From Theropithecus gelada (taxonomy: Eukaryota; Chordata; Mammalia; Primates; Cercopithecidae): 64,000 bases of DNA. The notes under the pieces were generated by a model. That model saw only the letters and a list, made by a program, of their open reading frames with translations, did not search any database and was not told the DNA's origin. The stretch is from the NCBI RefSeq assembly GCF_003255815.1, contig NC_037680.1, positions 19,482,347 through 19,546,346 on the forward strand, written 5' to 3'. The position numbers and the translations under genes were made by a program. Below, one piece after another: positions 63,941 to 64,000 of this stretch. The first letter of the stretch is position 1. Each line of letters starts with the position of its first letter.

Positions 63941-64000
63941 TGCAGACGCAAACGACTCTGTCTGACAGCTTTGAAGAGAGCAGTGGATCTCCCAACACGG

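Larger units (their letters stand above)
63335..64000 (+). mobile_element. Primate L1PA, 5' UTR only (continues beyond the window)
   Basis: An apparently complete 5' end: a G run, then gagcaagatggccgaatagg with the YY1-type caagatggcc at 63349-63358. It continues with ctgggttcatctcactaggg, cctggaaaatcgggtaactc and cagctttgaagagagcagtg, all in L1PA order. It is GC-rich unlike its surroundings. An (AAC)n at about 63901-63920 is a local expansion. ORF1 would start beyond 64000. Subfamily is roughly L1PA4-PA8, not resolved. Confidence 0.93.

Overview
The window is nuclear DNA from a catarrhine primate, most likely human or a close ape. It is AT-rich and dense in primate-specific Alu (AluJ, S and Y types) and L1PA sequence, with older mammalian MIR, L2-like, L1M, Tigger, hAT and MaLR relics. 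There are no bacterial-style operons. Nearly all long ORFs are shadows of Alu, L1 or simple repeats.

The one host gene I can support is LRP1B (low-density lipoprotein receptor-related protein 1B), on the minus strand. Six internal exons are present. In transcript order they are: a YWTD propeller-end exon (50230-50418), an EGF-like exon (49226-49374), and four LDL-receptor class A (LDLa) exons (43250-43343, 37025-37141, 36793-36912, 34962-35081). All have GT-AG boundaries and splice in one open frame. By alignment from memory with LRP1, they cover the end of a beta-propeller/EGF block and the first four modules of the C-terminal (fourth) ligand-binding cluster. The window holds neither end of the gene. 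I saw no exon in 1-34961 or 50419-64000, so those flanks are intron.

Layout by region. 1-5976: old full-length-type L1 with broken ORF1 and ORF2. 5977-12028: unique sequence with MIR and L2-like pieces and one AluJ. 12029-13071: solo class II ERV LTR. 13432-16933: hAT transposon with a decayed BED-finger transposase, invaded by an Alu and by a 5'-inverted L1PA. 17100-19385: old L1 split by two Alus. 20150-34961: sparse intron with eight Alus and several MIRs. 34962-50418: the exon cluster, with an L1/Tigger1 nest in the 6.1-kb intron. 50419-63334: intron with MST-type LTRs, five Alus (one probably AluYd), and a complete MaLR provirus (60278-63056). 63335-64000: the 5' UTR of a primate L1PA that runs off the window.

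The exons act together as parts of one extracellular endocytic receptor ectodomain; everything else is intronic passenger DNA. I found no convincing undescribed system. The observations most worth checking are a duplicated internal piece of Tigger1 lodged in the host L1, the nested hAT locus, a mariner-like relic, an L1PA antisense promoter oriented with LRP1B, and length-variable repeats next to splice sites.
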